Shown: one piece after another, positions 1 to 5,447 of the stretch
How the letters are laid out: each line of letters starts with the position of its first letter
How positions within the stretch are numbered: position 1 is the stretch's first letter
Assembly: GCA_026770585.1 (NCBI GenBank)
Contig: MU646414.1
Span: forward strand, 366,280 to 376,581
Length of the DNA stretch: 10,302 nt
DNA from: Baffinella frigidus
Taxonomy: Eukaryota > Cryptophyceae > Cryptomonadales > Baffinellaceae
Direction: 5' to 3'
The notes under the pieces: generated by a model
What the model saw: only the letters and a program-made list of their open reading frames with translations
Databases searched by the model: none
What the model was told of the DNA's origin: nothing
Position numbers and translations under genes: made by a program

Positions 1-93
<93 letters not shown>
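1..93. repeat. Poly-G homopolymer tract
   Basis: Ninety-three consecutive G residues open the window. A run this long is either a real mononucleotide tract (strongly quadruplex-prone) or an artefact such as no-signal base calls at a contig end. Nothing else can be read in it. Confidence 0.97.
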
Positions 94-95
<2 letters not shown>

Positions 96-473
96 GGAGG
101 GGCGACAGGTTCTTCGTCCCTGGTACTTTCTTCCAAGGAAGAGGGGGAGAGGCCGGACGAAGGAGGGGCGCGTGCTTCTCCCTTGGTGGTTTTGCCTACG
201 ATTGTTTCTGCGAACGGAGGGGAGGGGAGGCCTGACGGAGGATTGTCTGGGAACAAGAGGGGTGGGAGAGGGGCCGGAGGGAGGTCACACGCTTCTCTGC
301 TGGTGCAGTTTTCTGGTTCTGGGGATGAAGGGGGGGGAAGGCCGGATGGGGGGGGTTCTCGCGCGTCGGTGGTGGGGGACGCGCAGGGAGGGGAGGGAGG
401 GCGGGAAGAGGATACGCCTGTGTTCGCCGTGTTTGGGAACCGTGTCGGTGAGGCCCCCAGCGTGAGTGTTCAG
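94..473. repeat. G-rich degenerate repeat region, no gene seen
   Basis: This stretch is strongly G/A-biased on the + strand. Motifs such as GAGGCCGGACGAAGGA, GGGAGGCCTGACGGAGGA and GGGAAGGCCGGATGGGG recur roughly every 70-115 bases, each after a pyrimidine-richer GCTTCTCYS...GGTGGTTTT-like segment. It looks like a decayed tandem repeat of about 100 bp. Open frames on both strands exist only because stops are rare in such biased sequence; their conceptual products are low-complexity Gly/Arg or Pro/His strings and I do not call them genes. Confidence 0.5.
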
Positions 474-511
474 GGTGAAAGGTGAAAGGTGCTGGGTGAA
501 GGGTGAAGGGG
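474..511. repeat. GGTGAAA-type heptamer repeat
   Basis: Five consecutive 7-base units can be read here (GGTGAAA twice, GGTGCTG, GGTGAAG twice). The 7-base period is the same as in the telomere-like arrays elsewhere in the window although the sequence differs. Confidence 0.8.
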
Positions 512-567
512 AACCGATTCGTGGAGGACACCCCTGCACCCAGGCCCTTCAGGGACCCACGAGGCCG

Positions 568-720
568 TAGGGTTTGAGGTTTAGAGTTAGGGTTCAGGAG
601 AGGGGGGGGCAGAGTCGGTGAGCCCCCCCAGATTTAGGGTTCCGGGACCCTAAAGCTGGCCCTAGCTTTAGGGTTTAGGGTTTAGGGGTCAGGGTTCAGG
701 GTTCGAGGGTTATGTTTCAG
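568..720. repeat. Degenerate TTTAGGG array with internal inverted repeats
   Basis: The G-rich strand of the plant-type telomere heptamer lies on the + strand here, in degenerate form (TTTAGGG, GTTCAGG, GTTTGAG). In the middle the array flips. CCCTAAAGCT at 648-657 pairs with AGCTTTAGGG at 664-673 around a 6-base loop, and the same CCCTAAA can instead pair with TTTAGGGT at 633-640. These are two mutually exclusive hairpins. The 721-1020 stretch that follows has no gene that I can support; only short unconvincing frames occur there. Confidence 0.85.
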
Positions 721-1020
721 GGTTCAGTGGAACTGAGTCGGCGAGTCGCCGATAACCACGGCCACCTCCACCCAGACTCCAGAGACTGCACCACCCGCCC
801 CCCTTCGTTCGCAGAAAGTACCAGAGACGAAGACCCTGGCCCCGGGTTTGGGGTGCAGGGCACCCCTCCACTGCTCTGCAGGATTTGTTTGTTTGTCATG
901 ATCAGCTTGGCATGGTCACGTTCGCAGTGATCATTAGAATCCTTTACGTTTGCGAAACTCCCCACACGGTCCAATTGTACCATACTTTCCTGGAAAATTC
1001 ACCATGTCTTTCAAAAACAT
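721..1020. other. Unassigned sequence, no gene recognised
   Basis: Mixed-composition sequence with short open frames on both strands and no recognisable motif. A TTCGTTCGCAG acceptor-like site near 808-818 is followed by a short open stretch, but nothing corroborates an exon. TGATCA occurs twice close together near 898 and 927. Confidence 0.4.
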
Positions 1021-1222
1021 ACGCAGTGCGATCTGGATGAATCCGCCCAACAGCAGGGTTTAGGTTTAGGGTTTGCACCGAGTGTTACCTAAACCCTAAA
1101 CCCTAAACCCTAAACCCCAAACCCTAAACCCTAAACCCCAAACCCTGAACCCTAAACTAGGGTGGATGACCCGCGGCGAGGCGGCAGGTCGGGGATCAAG
1201 AACCTCCCGTTTGCTTTCCACC

Positions 1223-1290
1223 TTGTACATGTTATTCTGTCTACAATATCGTGTACATGTTATCCTGTCTTGTACATGTTATTCTGTCTA
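1223..1290. repeat. Triplicated TGTACATGTTATYCTGTC motif
   Basis: Three near-identical ~20-base copies start at about 1223, 1251 and 1270. Equivalent positions in the neighbouring unit (near 1510) and at 3783 carry a single copy with CAGGTTATT in place of CATGTTATT, so this is a local expansion inside one repeat unit. Confidence 0.85.
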
Positions 1291-1468
1291 CACGATCCTA
1301 ACGAATCCACCCCACGGCAGGGGTTTACGGTTTAGGGTTTAGGGTTTAGGGTTTAGAGTTTTCACCGTATATTACCTATACCCTAAACCCTAAACCTTAA
1401 ACCCTAAACCCTAAACCCTAAACCCTAAACCCTGAACCCTAAACCAGGGTGGATGACCCGTGGCGAGG

Positions 1469-1496
1469 CGGGAGGTCGGGGATCAAGAACCTCCCG
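1469..1496. repeat. 8-bp perfect hairpin with a 12-base loop that is inverted in another copy
   Basis: CGGGAGGT (1469-1476) and ACCTCCCG (1489-1496) are perfect inverted repeats around CGGGGATCAAGA. Unit 1 carries the same arrangement with one arm mismatch at 1182-1209. At 3753-3772 the right arm is preserved but the 12-base loop reads TCTTGATCCCCG, its exact reverse complement. Confidence 0.9.
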
Positions 1497-1657
1497 TTTG
1501 CTTTTCAACTTGTACAGGTTATTCTCTCCATACGATCCTGACGAATGCACGTCGTCAGCACAGCAGGGTCATCCACCCAGTGTTGCAGGTTTTGGTTTTG
1601 CACCGTTTATTACCCAAACCCTAAACCCTAAACCCTAAACCCTGAACCCTAAACCAG

Positions 1658-1720
1658 GGTGGGTGACGCGTGGCGAGGCAGCAGCCCTCCTTGCGCGCGA
1701 CATCCAAGTTCTCATGGACT
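1658..1720 (+). CDS. Predicted internal exon 1 of a SAP-like gene fragment
   Basis: A heptamer array ends in CCCTAAACCAG and is followed by 63 open bases that end at GACT before a GT (GTACGAAACC). The frame starts with two bases that complete a codon from an unseen upstream exon, then encodes WVTRGEAAALLARDIQVLMD plus the first base of a Cys codon. The segment is Ala/Leu-rich and probably helical. It joins in phase to the exon at 2083 and, through that, to the exon at 2481. Truncated relatives of its first 20 bases follow the heptamer arrays in the two units upstream (near 1160 and 1448), where they run into other sequence. The function of this part is unknown, and the gene's 5' exons are not identified. 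Splice sites are inferred from sequence only, and CAG is frequent next to these arrays, so a chance reading remains possible. Confidence 0.45.
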
Positions 1721-1737
1721 GTACGAAACCCTGCACC

Positions 1738-1776
<39 letters not shown>

Positions 1777-2082
1777 ACTCTCAACCCTCAACCCTCAACC
1801 CTACACCCGAAACTCGGAACCCTACACCCGAAACTCGGAACCCTCAACCCTACACCCGAAACTTGGAACCCTCAACCCTCAACCCTACACCCGAAACTCG
1901 GAACCCTAAACCCTGAACCCTACACCTGAAAACCGAAACCCGAAACCCGAAACCCGAAACCCGAAACTCGAAACCCTAAACCCTAAACCCCAAACCCTAA
2001 ACCCCACACCCTAAACCCTAAACCCTAAACCCTAAACCCTAAACCCTAAACCCCGAACCCTAAATCCCAAACCCTAAACCAG
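1721..2082 (+). repeat. Telomere-like heptamer array forming a predicted 362-nt intron
   Basis: The tract begins GTACGAAAC and ends CCCTAAACCAG. It is built from 7-base units that change along its length: CCCTCAA first, then a 21-base higher-order unit (CCTACACCCGAAACTCGGAA-like, copies near 1800, 1821, 1848 and 1883), then CCCGAAA, then CCCTAAA. The first nine intron bases (GTACGAAAC, 1721-1729) are repeated with one mismatch as the first nine bases of the next exon (GTATGAAAC, 2083-2091), so the array lies between direct repeats. Confidence 0.6.
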
Positions 2083-2139
2083 GTATGAAACGCGAAGAGA
2101 GCCAGGAAACGAGCCAGGAACGAAAGGCGCGTGAGGAAG
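2083..2139 (+). CDS. Predicted internal exon 2 of the SAP-like gene fragment
   Basis: This 57-base island sits between two heptamer arrays, with CCAG before it and GTCACA after it. Entered with two bases completing a Cys codon, it reads MKREESQETSQERKAREE and leaves one G for the next exon. It is highly charged, Glu/Gln/Arg-rich and likely helical or coiled. Its length is a multiple of three, like the exon before it, so both flanking introns have the same phase. It is the only non-heptamer sequence in about 750 bases, and its frame agrees with the exons on both sides, which is the main argument that it is coding. No domain is recognised. Confidence 0.45.
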
Positions 2140-2480
2140 GTCACAAACCCTAAACCCCAAACCCCAAACCCTAAACCCTAAACCCTTATTCCTAAACCCT
2201 AAACCCTAAAAAATCAACCCTAAACCCTAAACCCTAAACCCTGAACCCTAAACCCCTCAACCCTCAACCCTAAACCCTAAACCCTAAACCCTTAATCCTC
2301 AACCTCAAGCCCTCAACCCTAAACCCTAAACCCTAAACCCCAAGCCCTCAACCCTCAACCCTAAACTCTAAACCCAAAACCCTAAACCCTAAACCCTAAA
2401 CCCTCAACCCTAAACCCTAAACCCTTAACCTCACCAACCCTAAACCCATGAATCCTAACCCCTATCACCCTACGATACAG
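2140..2480 (+). repeat. Telomere-like heptamer array forming a predicted 341-nt intron
   Basis: Degenerate CCCTAAA, CCCCAAA and CCCTCAA units fill this tract. It begins GTCACAAACC and ends with AATCCTAACCCC, a short spacer and CGATACAG, giving a CTAAC branch-site-like motif about 25 bases before the acceptor. AGGTCAC occurs at both junctions (2138-2144 and 2479-2485), so this array too lies between short direct repeats overlapping an AG|GT site. Confidence 0.6.
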
Positions 2481-2701
2481 GTCACTCGAGCACACAGAGC
2501 CAGCGTGATGTGGAAGTGGGGAAGGGGGGGGGCGGTGGGGGGGGCGGCGGGGGCGGCGGCGGGGGGGGGGAGGAGCGGGGGAAAGAGAAGGGGGGGGAGG
2601 TGATTCCGCCGGATTTGTCGGTGGTTGACGTGACCAAGCTGAAGGTGCATTTTTTGAACCGTTTTGGTTTAAAATCACCTGGCGTGTGGAAAGCGATTTT
2701 G
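2481..2701 (+). CDS. Predicted exon with poly-Gly run and SAP-like DNA/RNA-binding motif
   Basis: Entered in phase from 2139 (G plus GT makes Gly), this open segment encodes HSSTQSQRDVEVGKG, a run of about 15 Gly, a charged EERGKEKGGE linker, then VIPPDLSVVDVTKLK leading into LKVHFLNRFGL and GVWKAIL. The spacing LK..FL.R.GL....G.WKA.L matches the SAP motif (two short helices around a Gly-Leu loop, used by nuclear proteins to bind scaffold-attachment DNA or RNA). The match is by eye and the central loop has one or two extra residues. I end the exon at ATTTTG before GTTGGA; the frame stays open to a stop at 2855-2857, but that part runs through a foldback element and becomes Phe-rich, so it is unlikely to be coding. 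Poly-Gly arises from an almost pure G tract (2521-2573), which may be unstable. A SAP protein normally continues past the second helix, so a 3' exon is missing. Confidence 0.45.
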
Positions 2702-2722
2702 GTTGGATCACATTGCTGTGTT

Positions 2723-2929
2723 ATTGTCGAGCTGGGCTCCGCGCGGAAAAAATCGAGGTCAGGTCAGCAACATTTTTTTTATTTTTTTGCCTTTTTGTGT
2801 CATCTTACGGGTGGGAGACGCTATTTTGAGATAAAAACCATGCCTAAGATAGCATAAAAGTCATTTTTTTGGAATTTTTTCTGATTTCCTGACCTGACCT
2901 CGATTCCGCGCGAAGCCCATTTCGACAAT
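2723..2929. mobile_element. Foldback (MITE-like) element with ~43-bp imperfect terminal inverted repeats
   Basis: Left arm 2723-2767 begins ATTGTCGA and ends ATCGAGGTCAGGTCAG. Right arm 2889-2929 is its reverse complement with a 4-base A-run indel and a few mismatches. The interior is T-rich (long T runs at 2772-2788 and 2866-2879) and has no ORF of its own. It contains GCTATTTTG and CCTAAGATAGC, which recur in other foldbacks of this window. No clear target duplication is visible. It lies just downstream of the SAP-like exon, presumably in its intron. Confidence 0.7.
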
Positions 2930-3019
2930 AGGGATGGGTTTTGCGGCTTGGAGAGAAGTGTTTTTTTGAAGCACGTTGCTGTGGTAGGGATGGTTCTTTG
3001 TTGCTTGGTGTGGTGTGGT

Positions 3020-3061
3020 GAAGCGAAGATAGCAAAGGTCAAGCTGAGGGCGAGAGCCTCG
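3020..3061 (+). other. Exon-like segment EAKIAKVKLRARAS
   Basis: The frame reads EAKIAKVKLRARAS. It resembles the start of the tandem exon family at 6307-7026 (EAKIANFILEIARN, EAGIAKITLKIARN), including the AAGATAGCAAA codons. It lies in an open frame from 2948 to 3169 that is otherwise unconvincing. I take it as a dispersed, probably degenerate relative of that family. Confidence 0.3.
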
Positions 3062-3102
3062 TGGAGCGATCCACTCGCCCTCCGAAATTGTGTCAGTGAA
3101 GG

Positions 3103-3234
3103 GCAACTTACTCAGAGCCATCAACTTTTGACAGGCGGGGACAACTTACTCAGGACCGTTGACTTTTGACAGGCGGGGGCGCGGTTGACTGACACAGTAA
3201 AATCGTCAACTTTTGACAGGCGGGGGCGCGGTTG
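3103..3234. repeat. Tandem repeat with core CAACTTTTGACAGGCGGGG
   Basis: Three copies of the core start at 3121, 3158 and 3205. The first two are preceded by AACTTACTCAG, giving a unit of ~38 bases; the last two continue into GCGCGGTTG. TGTGTCAGT (3089-3097) and ACTGACACA (3188-3196) form a 9-bp inverted repeat bracketing the first two copies. Confidence 0.85.
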
Positions 3235-3269
3235 CTGCTTTACAAAGACGCGCGGGAGTTCCCCGCTGC

Positions 3270-3287
3270 CGGAGGGGCCCGCCTCAG
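3270..3287. repeat. Dispersed 18-bp direct repeat, copy 1
   Basis: CGGAGGGGCCCGCCTCAG occurs here and again at 3938-3955, right after the stop codon of the GFEED-type exon copy at 3838. In the two places it is followed by GTCC and CTCA, so the copies are not part of a longer shared block on the right. Confidence 0.75.
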
Positions 3288-3298
3288 GTCCGTGCCCG

Positions 3299-3350
3299 AC
3301 CCTAATCCTTCAACCCTAAACCCTAAACCCTGAACCCTAAACCCTAATCA
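3299..3350. repeat. Short CCCTAAA-type heptamer array
   Basis: About six degenerate C-strand units (CCCTAAA, CCCTGAA). The 3351-3690 stretch after it has no gene that I can recognise: it contains a small CCTAAAGGA repeat near 3451-3470, an AT-rich segment near 3490, and a poly-A/poly-T-rich segment at 3636-3671. Confidence 0.85.
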
Positions 3351-3705
3351 CCCGAACACCCGACCAGAGTTAGACGAGAAGAGACTTTTATTGAACTTAT
3401 GACGTCGGACCATAAACTTAAGGCGTCCAGAGAGGGCTCGAAATTAAAAACCTAAAGGACCTAAAGGACGAACTAAGACCAGTAAATGCTTCTTAATTAA
3501 ATGACCTAAAGACCTAAATGTACAACCGAGTCTACCTACCTTAGCGTCGGAGGTACTCGCTTCACGGCTTTGCTTGCCATCACTAACTCAAACTCCGTTA
3601 GACGACAGTCGCGCAACAGTGATGAGACGTTGAGTTAAAAAAAATTGACCAGGGTCAAAATTCTTTTTTTTCCTGGAAGTGATCCCACCCGTTGTATTTC
3701 TCCAG

Positions 3706-3793
3706 CTTCGTCGCAGGACTGGAAGGTGGGGAAGATGACTTGGTGGAGCGTGTCTTGATCCCCGACCTCCCGTTTGCTTTACACTACACACAG
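3706..3793 (+). pseudogene. GFEED-family exon copy 1, chimeric and truncated
   Basis: A typical 3' splice region (TGATCCCACC...TATTTCTCCAG) precedes the segment, as in the copies at 3838 and 4236. The frame reads FVAGLEGGEDDLVERV, matching the ILAEPEVGEGDLVELV start of the best copy. It then switches at about 3753 into the unrelated tandem-unit sequence (TCTTGATCCCCGACCTCCCG, then CACACAG before GTTATTC) also found near 1480-1520. The GFEEDG core is therefore missing. This looks like recombination between two repeat families inside an exon. Confidence 0.5.
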
Positions 3794-3837
3794 GTTATTC
3801 TCTCTGATCACACCTCTCTCTTTCTCTCCTTCTCCAG
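3794..3837 (+). other. Possible 44-nt intron with strong pyrimidine tract
   Basis: The segment starts GTTATTC, contains CTGATCAC as a possible branch site and ends with CTCTCCTTCTCCAG. Splicing it would change the frame between the two flanking exon copies, whereas reading through keeps it, so either the upstream copy is a pseudogene or the site serves a different upstream exon. Confidence 0.35.
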
Positions 3838-3937
3838 CATTCTCGCAGGTCCGAATGGTGGAGGGGGGGAAGAGGATCTGGTGGAGCTTGTTGGGTTCGA
3901 GGAGGATGGCTTCGTAACCATTAGAACTGGAGGTTAG
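3838..3937 (+). CDS. GFEED-family exon copy 2, ending in a stop
   Basis: After CTCCTTCTCCAG the frame (one base carried over) reads ILAGPNGGGGEEDLVELV, then GFEEDGFVTIRTGG and a TAG at 3935-3937. The first two thirds match copy 4 at 4236 closely in protein and DNA. The end differs: the VKGEADEAPLK part is replaced by a short tail and stop. It is either a terminal exon variant or a truncated duplicate. The peptide is acidic with alternating hydrophobic residues. I recognise no family. Confidence 0.4.
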
Positions 3938-3963
3938 CGGAGGGGCCCGCCTCAGCTCAAACA

Positions 3964-4004
3964 GTTGTGGAGCTTTTCGGGTTCGAAGAGAAAGACATTG
4001 ATTG
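3964..4004 (+). pseudogene. GFEED-family exon copy 3, degenerate
   Basis: VVELFGFEEKDID can be read, a diverged match to DLVELVGFEEDG. Both ends of the exon are missing. Confidence 0.45.
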
Positions 4005-4042
4005 CACTCCAAGCCACAAGATTTCAGCTAAGTCAACCAGCT

Positions 4043-4142
4043 CACCTAAGTCAACTTTCCCCTGTTTTCGTTTAGATGGACCCGGGTCCCAGGCCCGGCA
4101 TTTGACTTAAGGCGCTGGCTTTCGGGGGAGTTGACTTAGGCG
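4043..4142. repeat. Foldback segment with 12-bp perfect inverted ends CCTAAGTCAACT
   Basis: CCTAAGTCAACT at 4045-4056 and AGTTGACTTAGG at 4129-4140 are perfect reverse complements. The centre holds a 12-bp perfect palindrome GGACCCGGGTCC (4078-4089) and a third copy of TTGACTTAA. TTGACTTA recurs near 8027 and 8062. It may be a very small foldback element. Confidence 0.6.
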
Positions 4143-4235
4143 AAATGTTCTGACTCCGAGTGGATTGAGAGAAACATCAAAACTCAACCAGAGCGAGGAG
4201 GTCTTGACACTGATCCCACCTGTGTCTTTCTCCAG

Positions 4236-4344
4236 CATTCTTGCAGAGCCGGAAGTTGGGGAAGGGGATTTGGTGGAGCTTGTCGGGTTCGAGGAAGACG
4301 GCATCGTGATTGTCAAAGGGGAGGCTGACGAGGCGCCTCTGAAG
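4236..4344 (+). CDS. GFEED-family exon copy 4, most complete
   Basis: The 3' splice region CTGATCCCACCTGTGTCTTTCTCCAG is followed by one carried-over base and 36 codons reading ILAEPEVGEGDLVELV, GFEEDGIVIVKGEADEAPLK, ending at CTGAAG before GTAGAC, a reasonable donor. The peptide is acidic with a short beta-like GIVIVK core. At least seven further partial copies lie within about 1.4 kb, one of them inverted, so this is a locally amplified exon. No domain family is recognised, and the flanking exons of its gene were not found. Confidence 0.45.
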
Positions 4345-4455
4345 GTAGACACCCCTGAACCCTGCACCCTACAACCTTCACCCTGAACCATGAACCGCAA
4401 ACTTGAACCCCTGAACCCTGAAACCTCAAACCGAGGCGCCTCTGATGGTGGATAC
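4330..4455. repeat. CCCTGAA heptamer block flanked by a 23-bp direct duplication
   Basis: The exon end GAGGCGCCTCTGAAG plus GTAGACAC (4330-4352) is repeated at 4433-4455 with three differences. Between the copies are about 80 bases of degenerate heptamers (CCCTGAA, CCCTACA, CCTTCAC). Confidence 0.85.
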
Positions 4456-4467
4456 TTCCACCCTGAG

Positions 4468-4609
4468 CTTATCCGGGGAAACCTATTTTTCTTTAGTTTG
4501 ATGGCAAGGAAAATTACTACACAATTCGTTCTTATTAGTGATATTAAAGCATTTATGTAGTAATTTTCCTTGCCATCAAACTAAAGAAAAATAGGTTCCC
4601 CCGGATAAG
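4468..4609. mobile_element. Near-perfect foldback element with 53-bp arms
   Basis: The left arm 4468-4520 (starts CTTATCCGG, ends AAATTACTAC) and right arm 4557-4609 (starts GTAGTAATTTTCC, ends CCGGATAAG) are reverse complements with a single mismatch, around a 36-base AT-rich loop. The near identity implies a recent origin. It has no coding capacity. Possible origins are a MITE or a template-switch palindrome; no convincing target duplication is visible, though GAG precedes the left end and AGCCC follows the right. Confidence 0.9.
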
Positions 4610-4663
4610 AGCCCTGGACCATAAACCCGGACCCCTGAACCCTATAACCTCAAACTGCAAACC

Positions 4664-4741
4664 GGGTTTGAGGAGGATGGGATCGTGATCGTGAAGTGGG
4701 GGGATGATGCGGTGCCTTTCAATGTGGATATCCCACCGTAA
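4664..4741 (+). pseudogene. GFEED-family exon copy 5, 5'-truncated
   Basis: The frame reads GFEEDGIVIVKWGDDAVPF then NVDIPP and TAA. The usual DLVELV start is replaced by heptamer-like sequence and CAAACTGCAAACC, and no acceptor is in place. Confidence 0.5.
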
Positions 4742-4817
4742 AATCTTCATCGTAAACCCGTTGTAAAACCTACGTAAGACCTTCATCGCAAAAAAACATC
4801 GGAAACCTCTAACCGTC

Positions 4818-4843
4818 GGGTTGTCAAAGGGGAGGCTGATAAG
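4818..4843 (+). pseudogene. GFEED-family exon copy 6, fragment
   Basis: GGTTGTCAAAGGGGAGGCTG is the VVKGEAD part of the exon. It ends at AAG before GTGAGA, a strong donor-like sequence. No upstream part of the exon is present. Confidence 0.45.
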
Positions 4844-4963
4844 GTGAGACCTCGGGATTGTGAGAGTTGCCGTCAGGCGTCGTCTGGTTGAGCACTAGCG
4901 TTGGCGCCCCTGCCACCCCGAGAGACAGGGACAGTTACTTTACAGAGAGTCTGTCTATCAGCC

Positions 4964-5002
4964 CCCCCTTTGACAACCACGATGCCGTCTTCCTCGAACC
5001 CG
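4964..5002 (-). pseudogene. GFEED-family exon copy 7, inverted fragment
   Basis: On the minus strand the sequence reads GFEEDGIVVVKGG, the core of the exon. It lies in the right arm of the inverted duplication. A further scrap, LKVDIPS, occurs on the + strand at 5072-5093. Confidence 0.5.
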
Positions 5003-5238
5003 GTTTGCAGTTTGAGGTTACAGGGTTCAGGGGTTCAGGGGTTCAGGGGTTCTGGTTTATGGTCCAGGGCTCTCTGAAGGTGGATATCCCATCTTTGTTT
5101 CTGCTTTATCACGCTCGAGCCTTGTGATATCCATACCACATCGCAAACCTCCACCCCCCACTCCGAGCCGTAAGCCCGAACTCCTGAATCCTTGCCCCGA
5201 AACCCAAACCCCGAAACCCCACACGCCACACCCCGCCA

Positions 5239-5281
5239 GCCCCGTCTACCACACAGTCGCGCTTGACGTCCCTTCGGGCGC
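5239..5281 (+). pseudogene. VTLGD-family exon, 5'-truncated first copy
   Basis: The frame reads SPVYHTVALDVPSGAT, the second half of the exon family seen at 5355, 5624, 5886 and 6069. The first half is missing and replaced by CCCGAAA/CCACACC heptamer-like sequence. Confidence 0.5.
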
Positions 5282-5354
5282 TACAAACCAAACCCCTGCA
5301 CCCGAACCCCAAAACCAAGACCCCAACACTCAGACCCCGAGACCCCACACCCAG

Positions 5355-5447
5355 GTGACCCTCGGCGACATTTCATGGGTCGTCTCCGGCACCCCATGCC
5401 ACACCCCTCTACCACACAGCCGCGCGAGACGTCCATTCTGGCGCTGC
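5355..5447 (+). pseudogene. VTLGD-family exon copy with frameshift
   Basis: Preceded by CACACCCAG. The first half reads VTLGDISWVVSGTP. The second half (CTACCACACAGCCGCGCGAG) is out of frame with the first, so this copy appears broken. Confidence 0.5.

Larger units (their letters stand above)
1021..1720. repeat. Three tandem copies of a 160-270 bp unit containing telomere-like foldbacks
   Basis: Units start near 1021, 1291 and 1531 with an ACGATCYTRACGAAT-like motif. Each holds, in order, a CAGCAGG element, G-strand heptamers (TTTAGGG; lost in unit 3), a RTRTTACC spacer, C-strand heptamers (CCCTAAA), then AG followed by GGTGGRTGAC. Units 1 and 2 continue with a CGGGGATCAAGAACCTCCCG hairpin segment and TTGTACAKGTTATTCTSTC. 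Because the heptamers face each other (for example 1051-1076 against 1088-1158, and 1321-1356 against 1380-1446), each of the first two units can fold into a large hairpin. Unit 3 ends in the exon annotated at 1658. Confidence 0.85.
4609..5072. repeat. Inverted duplication carrying an exon fragment
   Basis: The left arm 4609-4700 and right arm 4968-5072 are reverse complements. Shared landmarks are GAGCCCTGGACCATAAACC, a heptamer stretch (two extra GGTTCAGG-type units in the right arm), CCTCAAACTGCAAACCGGG, and the GFEED exon core. The left arm starts exactly where the 4468-4609 foldback ends. Confidence 0.85.

Noticed and set aside
172-539. Overlapping frames on both strands in the G-rich region
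   Set aside because: They are Gly/Arg-rich on one strand and Pro/His-rich on the other, exactly as expected from composition. No motif, no splice context.
717-983. Minus-strand 88-codon frame with ATG
   Set aside because: It has no recognisable motif, lies among degenerate telomere repeats, and has no supporting context on that strand.
1659-1929. Frames of 79-88 codons over the CCCTCAA array
   Set aside because: Beyond the first ~20 codons in one frame they are pure heptamer translation (LNPQPSTLNPQPS type).
2702-2857. Extension of the SAP-like reading frame to the stop at 2855
   Set aside because: The added residues come from a foldback element and T-rich sequence (Phe-rich), so the exon more likely ends before it.
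3351-3700. tRNA, 5S or other small RNA gene in the unassigned stretch
   Set aside because: No paired A-box and B-box sequences or cloverleaf arms could be found by eye; GGTTCGA occurs only inside the GFEED exon copies or heptamer variants.
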